This document shows, piece after piece, positions 34,758 to 47,400 of a stretch of DNA of 64,000 nucleotides; the first letter of the stretch is position 1, and the number at the start of each line of letters is the position of its first letter. This stretch comes from Schizophyllum amplum. Taxonomy: Eukaryota > Basidiomycota > Agaricomycetes > Agaricales > Schizophyllaceae. The notes below the pieces were generated by a model. The model worked only from the letters and a program-made list of their open reading frames with translations. It was not told the DNA's origin and did no database searches. The stretch spans positions 1,488,001 to 1,552,000 of the forward strand of contig VDMD01000003.1 in the NCBI GenBank assembly GCA_007026445.1, given 5' to 3'. The translations under genes were made by a program, and so were the position numbers.

Positions 34758-36377
34758 ATGCCCAAAATCATTATCAAACCCCCATCCGCCTCTCAAACAC
34801 CGGGTCCGTCGCGTCTGCAGGGCTCCGACGAAGGCGAGGAATGGGAGAACATGCCCACACCTGGCATTGACTCTCCGGGCTACTTCGGCGGCGCAGAGGA
34901 GATAGGTGATGGTGGAGATCCGGACGGAGACACGGCGTCCGTTCCAGGGGATGGTTATGACGACGCGCCGACACCCGCCAAGCGCGCGCGGGGCCGCCCT
35001 CGCGGTCGTCCTCGGAGCTCAGGCGCGTCCAGTGGAAGAGGGACCCCCCGTCCGAGGGGACGACCCCCTGGGCGCGGGAAGAAGGGCGGCCGTGGTCGCG
35101 GCGTGACCTTTCAGTCGCGCGACAGCGATGTAGAGGGCGACGATCCCCTCGATGCCTGGCAAGACGCCACCACGCTGCCATCGCTGAAAGTCGGCGGACA
35201 AGCATACACCATTGACGGCGACGAATTCATCACAGAGGACGATCCCGCAGGGGAAACCAAGATTGACAAGAACGGTGTCTTGCTCGGAGGTGCGCTCTCC
35301 ATCCTTTACATTGACCTACGTACTGACCTCCTTCCCAAGGTCGCCAATTCAAAGCCACTACATTCACCATCCCCAACCGTCACCCTTCGCGCATGTACAT
35401 GCTCGCCATCGACGCCGCTCGCACCTCCGGCTTCCGTGACTCCCTCACCTACTTTCGCCGCAACCCCCTCGCTCACAAGCTCAACGCGACGCAGGCCGAG
35501 AAGGACTACCTCATCTCAGCCGGCAAGCTCGGCAACCACCTCAAGACGCGCTCCGTCACCTTTGTTACCGCGCGCAGCGCGTACAAGCTGCACGGCGCAC
35601 GCACCATCGTTGGCGGGCGCTGGGTCGTCGACGACTACTACGAGGCTCGCGCGAAGGCAGAGGCCGCGGAGAAGGGCGCGAAGCCAGGTGACCCCGTCGC
35701 AGACCCCAACCCGCCCGCACCGGCGGCGCACCTCGATGAGGCAGGCGGCCTTGCGCTGACGTCTGCCAGCCACCCCAATCAGACGTCGAGCGGCGGAATA
35801 TACAAGACGGGCGGGCCGACGACGATCTTTGGGAGCGCGGGGCTGGGCCCGTTCAGTGACGGCCCGCTGAATGCGGTGCGCAAGAGCCTGCTCACGCGTG
35901 ATGGCGCGACGGAGGAAAACTGGATGGCACTGGCGGCGGCAAGGACACGCGCGATGGACGACGAGTGGAAGAAGTGGAGGACAGAGAACGTGCGGCCGGT
36001 CGTGCCTCCGGACTCGGTGGACTTTCTGCGCGAATGGACGTCGCCGGAGGCGCGGCGGGAGCCGTCCCCTCCGCGCGCCGTATACGAACCACATACGGGT
36101 GCTTGGCTGCGTAAGTTCCTCGTTCTCTTTGCTTAAATATACCTCACAAGCCGTTGCTCATAATGTTCCAGTCCGCTCAGACACGCAACCGACGCGCGCA
36201 CGGTGGGAGACGTTGCCGGACAACGCGGAGAGGACCGTCATTGGCGGCAGCAGGGCGGGCAATCGGGCATGGGGCGTGGCGTGGGTGGAAACTACCATGG
36301 ATTACCGTCCAGACGATATTGTGCGGGAGCAAGAAGAGCGGGAGAGCATATCAAGGGGAGTTGCGAGTGTATCATGA
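34758..36377 (+). CDS. rsc7: chromatin-remodelling complex subunit RSC7/Swp82 family
   Basis: Three exons (34758-35289, 35340-36110, 36172-36377) give 502 aa. The N-terminal third is acidic, then rich in AT-hook-like motifs (RGRPRGRPRSSG, RPRGRPPGRG). Then comes the conserved RSC7/Swp82 core: GDEFITEDDPAGETKIDKNG at ~155-175, LLGGRQFKATTFTI across intron 1, MYMLAIDAARTSGFRDSLTY, YLISAGKLGNHLKTRSVTFV and GARTIVGGRWVVDDYYEARA at ~285. These match the yeast RSC subunit Npl6/Rsc7 and SWI/SNF Swp82. The AT hooks suggest DNA contact; the protein should act in the nucleus within an RSC- or SWI/SNF-type remodeller. The tail is probably less conserved. Confidence 0.9.
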
Positions 36378-36598
36378 GACACACGCCTTCGTGCTCCTAT
36401 ATAGACTCTCCGTCTTGACCTTGAACCCATTGGTGCACACGGACCGAAGGAGTTCATCGTAAGTACGCGAATGGGATCCGATGTTCGACCATCCGCACGT
36501 GCTTGTCACGCAGTCTGTGACATGGTTGGTTGTTCGTCCGATTGCGGCAGCTCTTCCGTCTCTCTCTTTCGTCCCACTCTTCCTAAGTCATCATCGAA

Positions 36599-37818
36599 AT
36601 GTCTAATTCGACATGGATCAATGAATTTGGCGCCCACTTCCAGCAGTCTAAGACTGGTAAGCTGATGCCAATTCTCCATCTCCATCTCCCTCTCCATACT
36701 CACCCCCCAGTGCAGCCTTGCAATCTCGCATCGAGACTGCTAAAGCTAGACCTCCCGTGTCCGCATCAACGCTGCAAGAATTCACCAATGAGATATCCAA
36801 CCTGATGCGGACACTGGCTGACACTTCTGGGTCTTTGCCAAGCTATGATCAGCGGCAGTATGAACTGGTTTGTCGTCGTCGCTGGGATTCACGGCCGGAC
36901 TTGACGGTGTATTCACCAGCAAGTAAAGGCTTTGGAGAAGTCCATCGAGGAGCTGAGGGGCGCTACGGCGAAGCCCAAATTTGCGTTCAAGCGCAAAGCC
37001 GCGGCGACCCAGCCTCCGCCGCCCCAGCCCAAACCAGCGGAGAGCAACGCAAGACAAGCAGAGAGCGACGCAGCACCTGCAGTACCGTCAACAAACTTGC
37101 TGCTGTCGTCGAAAGTATCGAGATATCTCACCGTAGCCGACCTTCCAGCGCCTTTCAAGCAAGAATCCGACCTGGCGCTGGCTGATCTGGACCACTGCGT
37201 CGTTGATCTGCTCCGCGCGGACGATCCAGCTCTTCTGAACATCTCCGCCGTGCACATCCGCAACGTGTCGAACTCGGTCATTGTCTTGCCTCTGATCTCG
37301 GGAAGCCTCATGATGCACGACATCTCCCGCTGCGTGCTTGTCGTTGGATGCCATCAGGTTCGTCGCACTTGCATCTCCCCGCCACGATTGTGTTTCTGTT
37401 CATCGATGTGGTTTCTCTGGGTCGAGCTTGCGTTTCGCTCTAACGACTTTCAGTTCCGTATGCATACGTCCAAGGCTGTGGACGTGTATCTCTCAATAAC
37501 ATCGAATCCCATCATCGAGCACTGCTCGAACATCCGCTTCTCGCCTTATCCCAGCTCACTTTCTCCGGATGCATCTGTAAGCGAATATTGTGTGCCGGAA
37601 GTACCCTTATACGCAGCTAATCATAAGAACAGGACGCCGGCCTCAAGTCCATCCAGGATTTCTCTCATATACGGGCCACGCCGTCTCCCAACTGGACGCG
37701 AGTCGACCGTGAACTGCAGGTGGATATCCTAGGACTCCTGGACATGGCTAAGAAAGACCCCGGTCAATTGGACGCTGTTCTGCAGAGCACATTGCCTGCA
37801 CTAGCACCCGCATTGTAG
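36599..37818 (+). CDS. TBCC: tubulin-binding cofactor C (TBCC)
   Basis: Five exons (36599-36656, 36716-36867, 36920-37357, 37454-37576, 37633-37818) give 318 aa. The N-terminal half is helical (spectrin-like TBCC N domain: TLQEFTNEISNLMRTLADTS, VKALEKSIEELRG). After a Pro/Ala linker comes the C-CAP/TBCC beta-helix: ISAVHIRNVSNSVIVLPLIS, then CHQFRMHTSKAVDVYLSITS with the QxRxH arginine finger, then IEHCSNIRFSPY. Cofactor C stimulates GTP hydrolysis by beta-tubulin in the cofactor D/E complex, releasing folded alpha/beta dimers. The first acceptor is placed at AGTGCAG rather than 8 nt earlier, because only this keeps the frame (ALQSRIETAK). Confidence 0.93.
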
Positions 37819-38133
37819 ACGACAGATCTTGGCAAAGATTGCTGTCGTATTATCTTCTGTATCACGCTTCAAATCTGACTCCGCAGAATACGGACGGAGA
37901 TCTCCCTCACCAGCGCTCGACTATGAAGCTTGATGGTCTGTATAGCGGCGGGCTCGAGGCCAGCTCGAGACTCGGGGGTAAACAATGTGAACATTTGGTG
38001 AACATGCGGCCGAACATGCCGAGGCTGTGCAGCCTTTCGCGTGCCCATCGACATACATAAACACGCGTGTTGTCTGTCGCTACGTTGAAACCGCATTCAC
38101 CATCCTTTTCCTGTCCTTTCTTTTCTGACTAAC

Positions 38134-38548
38134 ATGTCTGACGGGTGCTTGGCTGCTGTCTTCGGCTCTTGCTGTAGGTTTTCCGAGCCTGCCACGCGTT
38201 GGGTGATGTCGCGTGACTCACAAGCATCTTCACAGCGGTTTTTGGGACGTCTGGGACGTGGTGCAACCTTTGTAAGGCCTCAAATAAACGCCGTTTCTGT
38301 TAAAGCAGGGTTCTGAGCGTTGCCTACCTTCAGATATTCGCGGTTGCAGATGGTGCCCGCGGTGCTGTGGGACTCTCAACGAAGAAAACTTCGATGAAAG
38401 TATAAAGCGCGACATGGAGCAGACGCGCGACAAGAAGATCTCGGTCTCGGGAGAAACACAGCAACCTCAGGCAACTGAGCCGATGCTGACCCCACCAGCC
38501 AAGAAGGACTCGTCGAGCTCGGACGAACGGCCTCGTCATTCGCTGTAA
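38134..38548 (+). CDS. small cysteine-rich protein A
   Basis: Three exons (38134-38173, 38236-38271, 38334-38548) give 96 aa. The N-terminal ~45 residues are Cys- and Gly-rich (MSDGCLAAVFGSC, TWCNL, CRWCPRCCGTLNEENFDES). The rest is a hydrophilic Lys/Ser/Glu tail. The pattern WCNL...CCG...N..FDE is shared with the 88-aa protein at 49224-49596, so I group the two. Small Cys-rich proteins of this shape are common in basidiomycetes; their role is unknown to me. The second intron uses the strong GTAAGG donor at 38272. Lies between the TBCC and Swi5 genes; the 38549-38952 gap shows no feature. Confidence 0.6.
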
Positions 38549-38952
38549 CTGGTTGTACGTGTCGCGTTTGTCTTCGGAAGAAGATCTCATTGGAAGATAG
38601 CGCAGGTTTTATTGTTGTTGAACGAAGAGCGGTCAGAGGTTTTGGAGGCTGATCGAGTTCTCGAGGCGTGTTGAGGTCACTGCAATGGACTACATACCCT
38701 ATTTACAGTTCAGTTGGATGTCGCATGGGCGCCGGCTCGCTTGTGTAGACGATGTCAGTCATGTCTTGTTGGCCCTTATCATCTCTGGCCTGCACAACGT
38801 GTTCCTCCCAAAGTTGTGGGTCCAACGTTCGGCAGCCAAATGACCTACCGGGCGACAGCGGAAGCAAAAAGACGCGAAGGCGCTGGTAAACAACGCGTAA
38901 ACAAACGCGTCTTTTGTTTTCCCACCATCTGCATCGCCTGTCACCTCACATT

Positions 38953-39412
38953 ATGTTGGCGCATACATCTGCCAAAGTAGGAGATCTCTACCGAAGGGGT
39001 ATATCTGCTGATGTATGTATAGAAAACCGAAGCTCGCGCTGCGGAGCTTGAGGCGGAGGTCGCTTCTCTACAAGCTCAGCTCGGGTACGTTGCGCCTGCC
39101 CCGAATTCATTGTCGTTGACGGAGAATGTGACAGTGCCAACATCGACGCCGACAAGATAGTCAAGAAACATATCAAACTTCTACACAGATATAACGAGGC
39201 AAAAGACGCGACGCAGGTGCGCTCGTCTTCGTGTTGCCTTCTGGGCGTCTCGCGGTTGCTGACAACCGTCCCCGTAGATACTCATTGGGCGTGTAAGTCC
39301 AGCTTATATAGATGATGAAAACAACGAGTCTGACCTCCTACAGCTCGCGAATCTCAAGGACTTGACCATCAAGCAAATTCACGAGGACTACGACCTGACC
39401 GACGCGGATTGA
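38953..39412 (+). CDS. swi5: Swi5/Sae3-type recombination mediator
   Basis: Five exons (38953-38976, 39023-39084, 39135-39216, 39278-39292, 39344-39412) give 83 aa, close to the 85 aa of fission yeast Swi5. A heptad-rich N-terminus (ARAAELEAEVASLQAQLG) leads into the family signature IVKKHIKLLHRYNEAKDATQ, then ILIGRLANLKDLTIKQIHED and YDLTDAD. Swi5 partners Sfr1/Mei5 and stabilises Rad51 or Dmc1 filaments in homologous recombination. Four introns of 46-61 nt in a 252-nt coding sequence, one leaving a 15-nt exon, explain why it is easily missed. The first exon is the least certain part. Confidence 0.85.
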
Positions 39413-39511
39413 GGCTCTTCTCTCGCGCATACAATCGCTTCCTTGCTGTGCTAGTACTACGCTGTCGTCGCTGTGACCTGCTTTCTCTGTGCTATCATTT
39501 CTCGCGAACCG

Positions 39512-40768
39512 CTATACTGTTGCTATCCAGCTCGTCGCCAATCCGCACCAGATGCCCAGTATCTCCCTCGTCTCGGCGCCTTCCGGGGGCCAAATCTTTG
39601 CTGGTGCGAGGACGTCTTCGAGTCCGCCGGTTCCGAGGTTTCCATGTTCGTTCCATCCCCAGCCCCAGACTTCCGTTCGCGCCGGCCCGTTTGTCCTCTG
39701 CAGTTTTGCTAGTATATGCTCGCTCCCACAGGACAACTCTTTCAACCGATGTGTGCTCGACGGCGGGAGGCGCACAAGGCTCGGCATCGATGTTTCTGGG
39801 GCTGTTGTTCCCTGCCCTAGCTGCCCGTGTATGTTGCTTCCCGAACCATGAATGCTGCCATCCAAGGAATCGACAGCATAGGTCCCATGCCAAGTACAGC
39901 CAACTGCTTCGACGTTTGTTCTGTCGTCCATGCCGCTGATCTGCGATTTACGGTTGGACCCCAAGCAAGAGATACGACCCGAGCGTCTGAGAAGGACGGT
40001 GTGATGGTGTCCGATGGCGCACTTCTCGATCGGATCGCTAGGTTCGTCGATGAGGATGATGCGAGGTGTATCGACGAAGGCTGGCGGTTTTCCTTCGAAT
40101 GTGATGTTGCCTAGTTGCCCGTGACGACACGCGCCCCAGCCGATGATAAATGCCTTGCGATGAGAGGCATTCCTGTGCGCAGCAGAAAGGCGGAGAACGA
40201 CGTGATGCGGGCCCGCAGCTAGCCAGTCAACACGGACGGTGCTGCGGTCGATGTCCTCCAGTAGTTGGTCTAGATTGACGATGTGATATCCCGCGCTATT
40301 CCCCTTCTTCTGCTTTCCGACTCCGAGGTCTCCAAAATCATCGGCGCCCATAGAGATGAGGACGTCAGGTTGTCCTTCCGCTGTATATACGGCATACGAT
40401 GTTTGCCAAGACGCTTGAATGAGTCGACAGTATCGGCCCTCCAGGCCACGCAGCAAGATGGGGGTAAAGACCGCGGTGCTGGACTTGATGTTAGGCCCCA
40501 TCTGGCCCGCTGTACCATCGCCGGAACCCCAGAGCTCGGAAAAGTTGGGATCAGCTCTAAGGAGGACGAGCGTGTGGTTCGCGCCGCTCGATAGGTCGAG
40601 GGGAACTTCGGGCAAATCACCTGTCGGATGTCCGGTGAAGGAAGCGGGTTGGAAAATACGTGAGTCCTCAGTAGAGCCGTTTCCCAGTTGTCCACAGGCG
40701 TTGGACCCTGCAGCGAGGAGGGTGGCGTGCGCCATGATCGTTGAAGATAAGATTAGATCTGTCGCCAA
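39512..40768 (-). CDS. ATS1: RCC1-repeat protein, ATS1-like
   Basis: Single exon of 418 codons; Met12 (MAHATLLAAGSNACGQLGNG) is an equally likely start. RCC1 blades recur along the length: AAGSNACGQLGNG, GSGDGTAGQMG, MGADDFGDLGVG, GWGACRHGQLGN, GSGSNIHGQLGQG and GWGWNEHGNLGTGG, giving a near-complete beta-propeller. The length and the single compact propeller fit the yeast Ats1 group, which works with Kti11/Kti13 in diphthamide and wobble-uridine modification. Other RCC1-like roles (Ran or Rab exchange factor, ubiquitin-related) are possible. The gene lacks introns, unlike nearly all its neighbours. It converges with Swi5, with only 99 bp between stops. Confidence 0.85.
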   Translation of the reverse strand: MATDLILSSTIMAHATLLAAGSNACGQLGNGSTEDSRIFQPASFTGHPTGDLPEVPLDLSSGANHTLVLLRADPNFSELWGSGDGTAGQMGPNIKSSTAVFTPILLRGLEGRYCRLIQASWQTSYAVYTAEGQPDVLISMGADDFGDLGVGKQKKGNSAGYHIVNLDQLLEDIDRSTVRVDWLAAGPHHVVLRLSAAHRNASHRKAFIIGWGACRHGQLGNITFEGKPPAFVDTPRIILIDEPSDPIEKCAIGHHHTVLLRRSGRISCLGSNRKSQISGMDDRTNVEAVGCTWHGTYAVDSLDGSIHGSGSNIHGQLGQGTTAPETSMPSLVRLPPSSTHRLKELSCGSEHILAKLQRTNGPARTEVWGWGWNEHGNLGTGGLEDVLAPAKIWPPEGAETREILGIWCGLATSWIATV

Positions 40769-41059
40769 ACAAAGGCATTTGCCTGGTACTAGTAGACTCA
40801 GACTCAGTGCTCAATTGAATATGAATTTGGCCCTCAAGAAACATCAGAACGAAAATATGAAAACGCAGCCCTGTCTCAGTCATTCATCATCCATCACTAT
40901 ATAGAAGTCAAGCACGGACAAGTAAAAGGTATACAACGGCTATGCTATAGTACAGTGCCCAGGGGACATGATCCAAGTTCAGAGTCGTCTACAAATAATA
41001 ACATACATAGGGAGTCAAGGTGGGATAATCTCCGGTTGCGGAAGATGTCGAGATTGAAC

Positions 41060-43149
41060 TCATGCATCGCTGAAGCCCTTCTCGCCCGCAGCGCGGAAGT
41101 CACGCTCGAAGTCGCGCTGGATATCAAGTACCGTCTCCAGTGTCTCCTTCGTCACCTTCCCACCGAGCGAATCAGCCAAGCTGTTCGCCGTCTTCACCGC
41201 ATTTTTAATTTGCCGCCCGTTGAGATCGCTCTTTTGCAGCTCATCGTACTCCGCCTCGCTGAGGTCCGCCTTGCCAGGGCCAAGCTTCGTGAGGAAGCTC
41301 TTCCATACCGTGCGGCGCGACTCCTCGGTGAGGTCGTTGTACTTGAGCGCGACGTGGATGCGTGACTGGAAAGCCTCGTCAAAGGACTGCACGCGGTTTG
41401 TGGTAAGGAAGAGAATGCCCTGGTAGTATTCGAGGAGGCGAAGGAAAGTTGACACGAGGGCGTTGCGGTCGACGTCGTGCAAGGAGCGCTTCTCGAGGAA
41501 GACGTCGGCTTCGTCGAGGAGGAGGACGGCCTTCCAGACGGTCGCGACGTCGAGGATGCGCGAGAGATTATCCTCGAGATCGCTCGCATAAGTGCCAAGC
41601 TCGCCAGAGGAGACCGCGTAAAGTGGACGCTTGGTGAACTCTGCTACGGACTCGGCGCTGTTATAGCGGTCAGTAAAGAGCGAATATACAGTGGCGAGGG
41701 ACTCACGTCAGCGTCTTCCCAACGCCAGGGGGGCCATGGAGGATGGAGATCAGGCCCCTGCCCTTGCCCTTGATCACATCGTCGAAGCCGCCCTCGCTCG
41801 CTTCCTTCATATGACTCTCCACGAGCGCCTTGACGATCCCCTTCTGCCGTGCCGGCAGGACAAGGTGGTCGAACGCGTCCTCGCTCCACTCGATAGGCGC
41901 TAGCTTGTCGACGTAGAACTCAACCCACTTCTTCTCAGCGAAGGCGAACCCGCACGCGAGGTTCGTCGCATGCAAGCACTGCTCCTCCGTAAGCGGTACC
42001 GGCCCGCCCTTGCCCTCCGCAAAATCCGAGTCGTACCCGCTGTCCTCCTCGTCATCGGAGTCTTCATCGTCGGAGGAGTTGCCTGAGCTCTGAGCGGGGG
42101 AGCGGAAGGTTTTCACGGAGATTGCACGATCCGTCTCCATGCGCGAGAACGTCTCACAGTCAACCATGACGCGTCCGTTAATGCTGTAGCGCACGCGGCG
42201 ACAGCGGACGACCTCGCCGAGCGCGATGCCGGAGTAGGAGAGGTACTGCTTGCCCTGGAGGCTCTCAAACCGCCGGCCGCGCTTGATGAGCTGGTCGCGG
42301 ATGTGCTGCTCGCGGACGTGGTAGGCCAGTGGGTACGCCTCGAGGGAGTTGATCGGCGCACTGCCCAGGAAGGGGAAGACGTGCAGCTCCGTGTCGGTGA
42401 GACCGAACTTGCGCCCATCGTAGTCGGTGTACGAGACATCGAGAACGTGGAAGTCGCGTGACTCATAGGAGCTGTTGAGTCTGAAGGCGCGCGGCTGCCC
42501 ATGAAGCGGCGCGTAGATGGTGCAGCCAGGCCTGAGTACGGTCCATAGTCTGCCGGAAATTATGAGCAGGAGACAGGCGGCGACATTTGCATAACTCACA
42601 GCGGATAGGTGACCAAACCCTGGTCGATGAGGTTGGTGTAGGACTTGATGAGCTCAGCGTCCTCGTCCTCGTACCACTCCAAGAAGAACTTGAGGTGCTT
42701 GCGGCCCTCCTCGTCACCGACCGTGCCCTGGCGCAGCGCCGTGTACAGATCCGCACGATGGTGCAGGAGCACTCTACTCGGGAGCGGGAGCACGACGCGC
42801 TCAGTCGCGAACGACACGCCAGGATAGTCGTTAATGACCGTCTTCAAGATCTCCTTGAGTGCCGAAGACTTGATCTCGACGGTCGAGTTCTGGTAGAAAC
42901 CCTTCTTGTCGAAGTGCCGCGTGTAAGTAAGCACGTAGTTCCTCCACTTGTCCTCGTCATCTGTCTTTGGTGGCCGCTCGCCGGCCTCGACGATCTCCTT
43001 GTAGCCCTTGTCGTCGTAGTGCTCCTCGAGGTGCTTCGTCTCGATCTTCCACTCGATGGGAGCGTCTGCTACGTAAACATGAGTCCAGGTGCCGCCGACG
43101 AGGTGAACGGCAGCTTACCGACGACACTCTGTACTTCATTATCTGACAT
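41060..43149 (-). CDS. AAA+ ATPase of the fungal cytoplasmic/ATAD3-like type
   Basis: Four exons (43149-43119, 43068-42600, 42549-41707, 41657-41060) give 646 aa. An N-terminal domain of about 330 residues (RPGCTIYAPLHGQPRAF, DGRKFGLTDTELHVFPFLGS) is the region seen with fungal AAA proteins carrying DUF7025. An acidic insert SSDDEDSDDEEDSGYDSDF lies at about 310-335. The ATPase domain follows: Walker A LHGPPGVGKTLT, split by the last intron, then Walker B LLLDEADVFLE, sensor-1 FLTTNRVQSFDEAF and SRIHVALKY with the arginine-finger region. It should hydrolyse ATP to remodel a protein substrate that I cannot name. Introns are 49-50 nt with matching phases. Confidence 0.9.
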
Positions 43150-44442
43150 CGTGAACAGCGGTGTGGATGAGAGTGCAGCGGGAGGGGGAGGAGAGTGCGT
43201 TGAGGATCTGGACAGGACTTGCGCGACTTCTTATACCTTGGCTATAGTAGTGCATCAATAGACGTCTACCTGACTCAATAGCGTGTAGAGTCATTCTGTG
43301 AGATGCGGTGCTCTGGACGGCACCGCAGTCATGCACGAGGCGCTCCATGACTGGTGGGCGCTCCCAAGTCGCGCTCGGAATAAGCGCCCGGCGTGGGCGC
43401 TATGCAACTGCTATGCAAGCGCTACGGTGCTTGAGAGCGCTTGTTCCTTTATGAACATTGCAATCGACTGCCATTGGCGCGTAAGACGGTGCGGCAGTGC
43501 TCCTCTGCATCATCAGATGACCGTAAACGCCCTTCACGAGTCCGCTTGAAAGCAAGACGAGAAGTAGAAATTTCGGCTGGCAAGTCGTAAGTACATACGT
43601 AAAAGACAGCACCGAAAACATGTTGTGTTGCTTGGCTTTGCAGTGGGCACGATAACCCATCCGATGCTCAGTGTTCCGGGTCAGGACTCAGCGGTATGAG
43701 GTTGAGCAAACATCGCCATGACACGTATTTGTTTGAGTCAGGACGATTTTTTTCGGAGCTTCCAAAGAGGCAATGCGTTGGCAGCGTCAAGACAGAGTCC
43801 GGAAACCGGGCGCGGTGCATACGACAGGGTAACTCGACTCAAGCCTCAGCGCGACCTGGGTCATACGCTATCGTCCCGGACTTTGACCTATCACGGAGAC
43901 GCTGGGAGGTCACTTTCTCTGAGAATTGATCAATTTCTTGAGACGCAAAAACCCGAAGGAGTAGACAACGCACTTTGCAGGCGATGGGCCCATAGCTGAG
44001 AGTGAGGTTTCTTAGCACTTTGGGGCGGTAAATTCGGTCTTACCTGGTGACTAGTACGATTCAAATTGTTGATTACATTGGAGAAGAACGTCGTATGTCG
44101 GATGAGAAGCTCGCGAGGATGACTACCTCGATTAGAGAAAGACTATCATGTGATCGTGTATCGGGTGCGAAAAAGCAGAGCGAAAGGTTGTCCATTGAGT
44201 ATTGAAAGCCGAAGGCTGGGTCTTCCACAGGGCACAACTTGACGCTGACGCTGAGTACTTGAGTGACCGTGCCACTGCGTGACGGTCGAGGAGGAGGAGG
44301 CTGTCAAACTCAATTTCGGCGTTACATAGCAGCCACGTGTTTTTAAGCAATCAATGATCGCAACAGACGTCGTGCCTGAGCGGATGCGGAAGAACAGAAA
44401 CAGTCCCCAGCGCGTCACCGACGTTCTTTCCTCCCAACTCCC
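43150..44442. other. divergent intergenic region
   Basis: 1.3 kb between the AAA+ gene (-) and the Zn2Cys6 regulator (+). ORFs are present but no family or exon chain. Likely promoter and leader sequence for both. Confidence 0.45.
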
Positions 44443-47400
44443 ATGTCCTCCTCGCATCCGTATCGTCGTCCTCAAGAGCAGGAGGCTGGACCCAGTTCCC
44501 TTCCATCGGACTCCTCCTCGTCGCACGCGCCAGCGATTCGACCGCGCACCAAGGCGCACAAGCGGGTTAGGTGAGCGCGCCTCAGTCACAGGTTCGTGGA
44601 CGCGTTTAACGATGCGTAGAGGGGAGATCGCCTGCGCAGAATGCCGGAGGCTTAAGGTCAGTATCAGACCATCAAGCGTTACCCGGGCTGAACGAGTCCC
44701 CAGGTCAAATGCGACAGGACGATCCCCTGCAGCACCTGCGTCAAGAGAGGATGTGCGGCGCTTTGCCCCAACGGTATGTCCCCCCTGCTCCCTTGATTTT
44801 GCTGCTAGCTCACAGATGACCCAGGAACTATACCTCCTGGTGAGGGTAGCAGGTGCGATACAGAACGTCAATCTACCGCATCCTTGTCTCACCTCCTACC
44901 AGATTCGTGCTCGCCGCCACAGACCACCTCGAGACAAGACGCGCGACCATGGAAGCCCGCATGCACGCGCTCGAGGACGCGCTAGCCATCCTCCACTCCA
45001 CCCAGTCCGATCACACCCATCCCCTCCTCCAAGAGGCGTTCGAGGACGACGCGTTCGAGCCATCGCCAGAGGACATTGCTGCGGAGCAGGAAGCCACAGG
45101 CACACCGCGAATCGAGGAAGCCCAACAGCCCACTCGCTCAGTCGGCGCCCTGCACATGGACGAGCTCGGCTCCTCGCGTTTCTATGGCCCATCAGGCGGC
45201 TCAGAGGTGCGCAGTCGCTACTGTGCCTCTGGCGTGAATTATCCGCAGCACTGACGTTTTCTATGCCAAGAGCTTGCTATTGGTGAGTGGCGGGATTTGA
45301 TTGGCGGGCCATCACATACTCAATGTGTTCGCAGGACGCGAAAGATCTGAATGTGCCTTGTACGCGGACTGCGCCGCAGGAGCTGGACCCCTCCTACCTT
45401 GGCCCAGAGATCAACAACGCGTACAACGCGTTTCCTTTCGTGCCCGCTGGCATGGCCGTGCCGCCAGTGCAAAGCGCGATCGAGTCGTTCCTACCGTCCA
45501 TCGAGCGCGCCGTCACTTTGGTCGACACCATGCTCGAGCATCTTTCCTGGATGTTTCGGATAGTATCGCGGGCAGAAATCATGAACGATGTCCTCCCCGC
45601 CGTCTACAAGCAAAGCTCGCGATCTTACAGCCTGCACGAGCTTGCGCTGCTGCTCAGCGTCCTCGCGCTGGGCGCACTGGTCGACCTCAACCAGGCCCCG
45701 TATAACTTGGAGGCACAACACTACTACCATCTCACGCGAGCAGCGATAACTCTCCAACCAGTACTGACGGACCAATCGATGGCGACAGCAAAGACGCTCC
45801 ATCTCATGAGCATCTACAATGGCATGAGCGGCCAGGAGCGGGCGCTTGAGACGACGTATAATTTGCTTAGCTTAGCAGGGCAGGCTGCATTAAGAGTGAG
45901 CTCATCTGCGCCGTCATTCGTTTTGACAACGAGCTGACCAAGCTCTTCGCAGATCGGAGCGCGTACGTGCATCTACCGCACTAGGACTGGGCACAAGCTG
46001 ACGACGCAGTGCGCAGATATAGACCCGTCGATGTGGCAGTTTACGGGACAAGAGGCCTACGAGCGGCGCGCGTATTTCTGGAACCTCTTGTCGGCTGTTA
46101 TGTGGCAGGTGGGTGTCAAGCTATTACTGGGCATCTATTTAGTCCTACAGACTCATTGCACGGGAGGACCTTCACTCATCCTTGCGGATGTCTTCAAACC
46201 CCCCACCGGGTGTCCCCAATGCATCCCTCGTTATCGCCCCCATCGCCTGACGTGGCTCGCGCGACGACTCTTTGGGTCGACTCCGCTGACAACTCTTCGC
46301 ATGGTTACTGACAGCCCTTCGCAGAGTCTCGTGACCGGCCGCCCACCCGTCATCCTATCCACATTCATCGACTGCCGTATTCCGACGTCCGAAGAGGAAG
46401 ACCTGTACCAGGAGGGCGAGGTCCCCGTTGGGTGTGCGTACCCTTGTATCTCCGCCACGAATGCTGCAACCTTACGCCAGTTTTCGCAGTCGGCGTCTGG
46501 GGATATCGCGCCAGCGTCGCCTGCCTCGTACCGCTGGTCCTGACCACGTTGTGCACGAACACGCCCCCTTATGACAAGATCCTCGAGGTCGACAAGCAGA
46601 TCCGTGATTTCTTCAGCGTAGCCCGCGAGAGCTCGTCGCAGAACGAGCGTACGGCGGCGACCATGCGTAATTTCGTGCGCTCGCACTACGAGGACCTCAG
46701 TGAGTGATCATCTAGTTTAGCTCGGAGCAGTCTTGCCCCGCAGCACCCGTCGCTGATATCAATTATCCCCAGTGATGCTCTTTCTGCATCGAGGCTGCTT
46801 CGCGGAGGCGATGATGTACCCAAACCCGCTGCGCAGCCCGTACGCGCCCTCCGTGCAGGCGGCGTACAAGAGCGCGTGCATGGTGCTGGCGGACACGCAG
46901 GAGCACTATTTGAAGAACCCACTCCTGCTCACGCGCGTCTGGCGCGTGTGGTCGAACGCGTTTTCGGCGGCGGTGAGTTTGTCTTGCTTGAAGGTTAATA
47001 TTGTGCGATCTGAAGCTGACGGCGGCGTAGGTCGTGGTGGGTACTGTCGCAAGGAAGGGGATCCACATGGCAGGGATGCCAGATCCGTTTGAGAAGTTGG
47101 AGTCCGCGGTTGAGCTGTTCAGGGAGGCGTCAACGAGCAGTAGTCGTGCGGAGCGCGGTTTGGTGAGTTTATTGTCGCAATATTCTCGCACTCGCGAAAG
47201 CCTTGGCTAATGCGTATCTTAGCCCGTCCTTGAAATCATACGACAGAAGGCGATCCAGGCGCGAGATGTGGCGTCGCGGGGCACGGTTCTGCCCACGGAG
47301 TCCGATACGTTGTCCGCTTTCGGAGGCCAGGCGCGCTTTGTGAACGCGTCCTCGGCGCCTATCGTGGCGCGCCGGAGGTCACAATCCGACGCGCGGCCGA

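Noticed and set aside
46973..47031. apparent frameshift in the Zn2Cys6 regulator after FSAA
   Set aside because: Resolved on recount: intron 46973-47030 joins GCG to GTC GTG GTG GGT ACT in phase.
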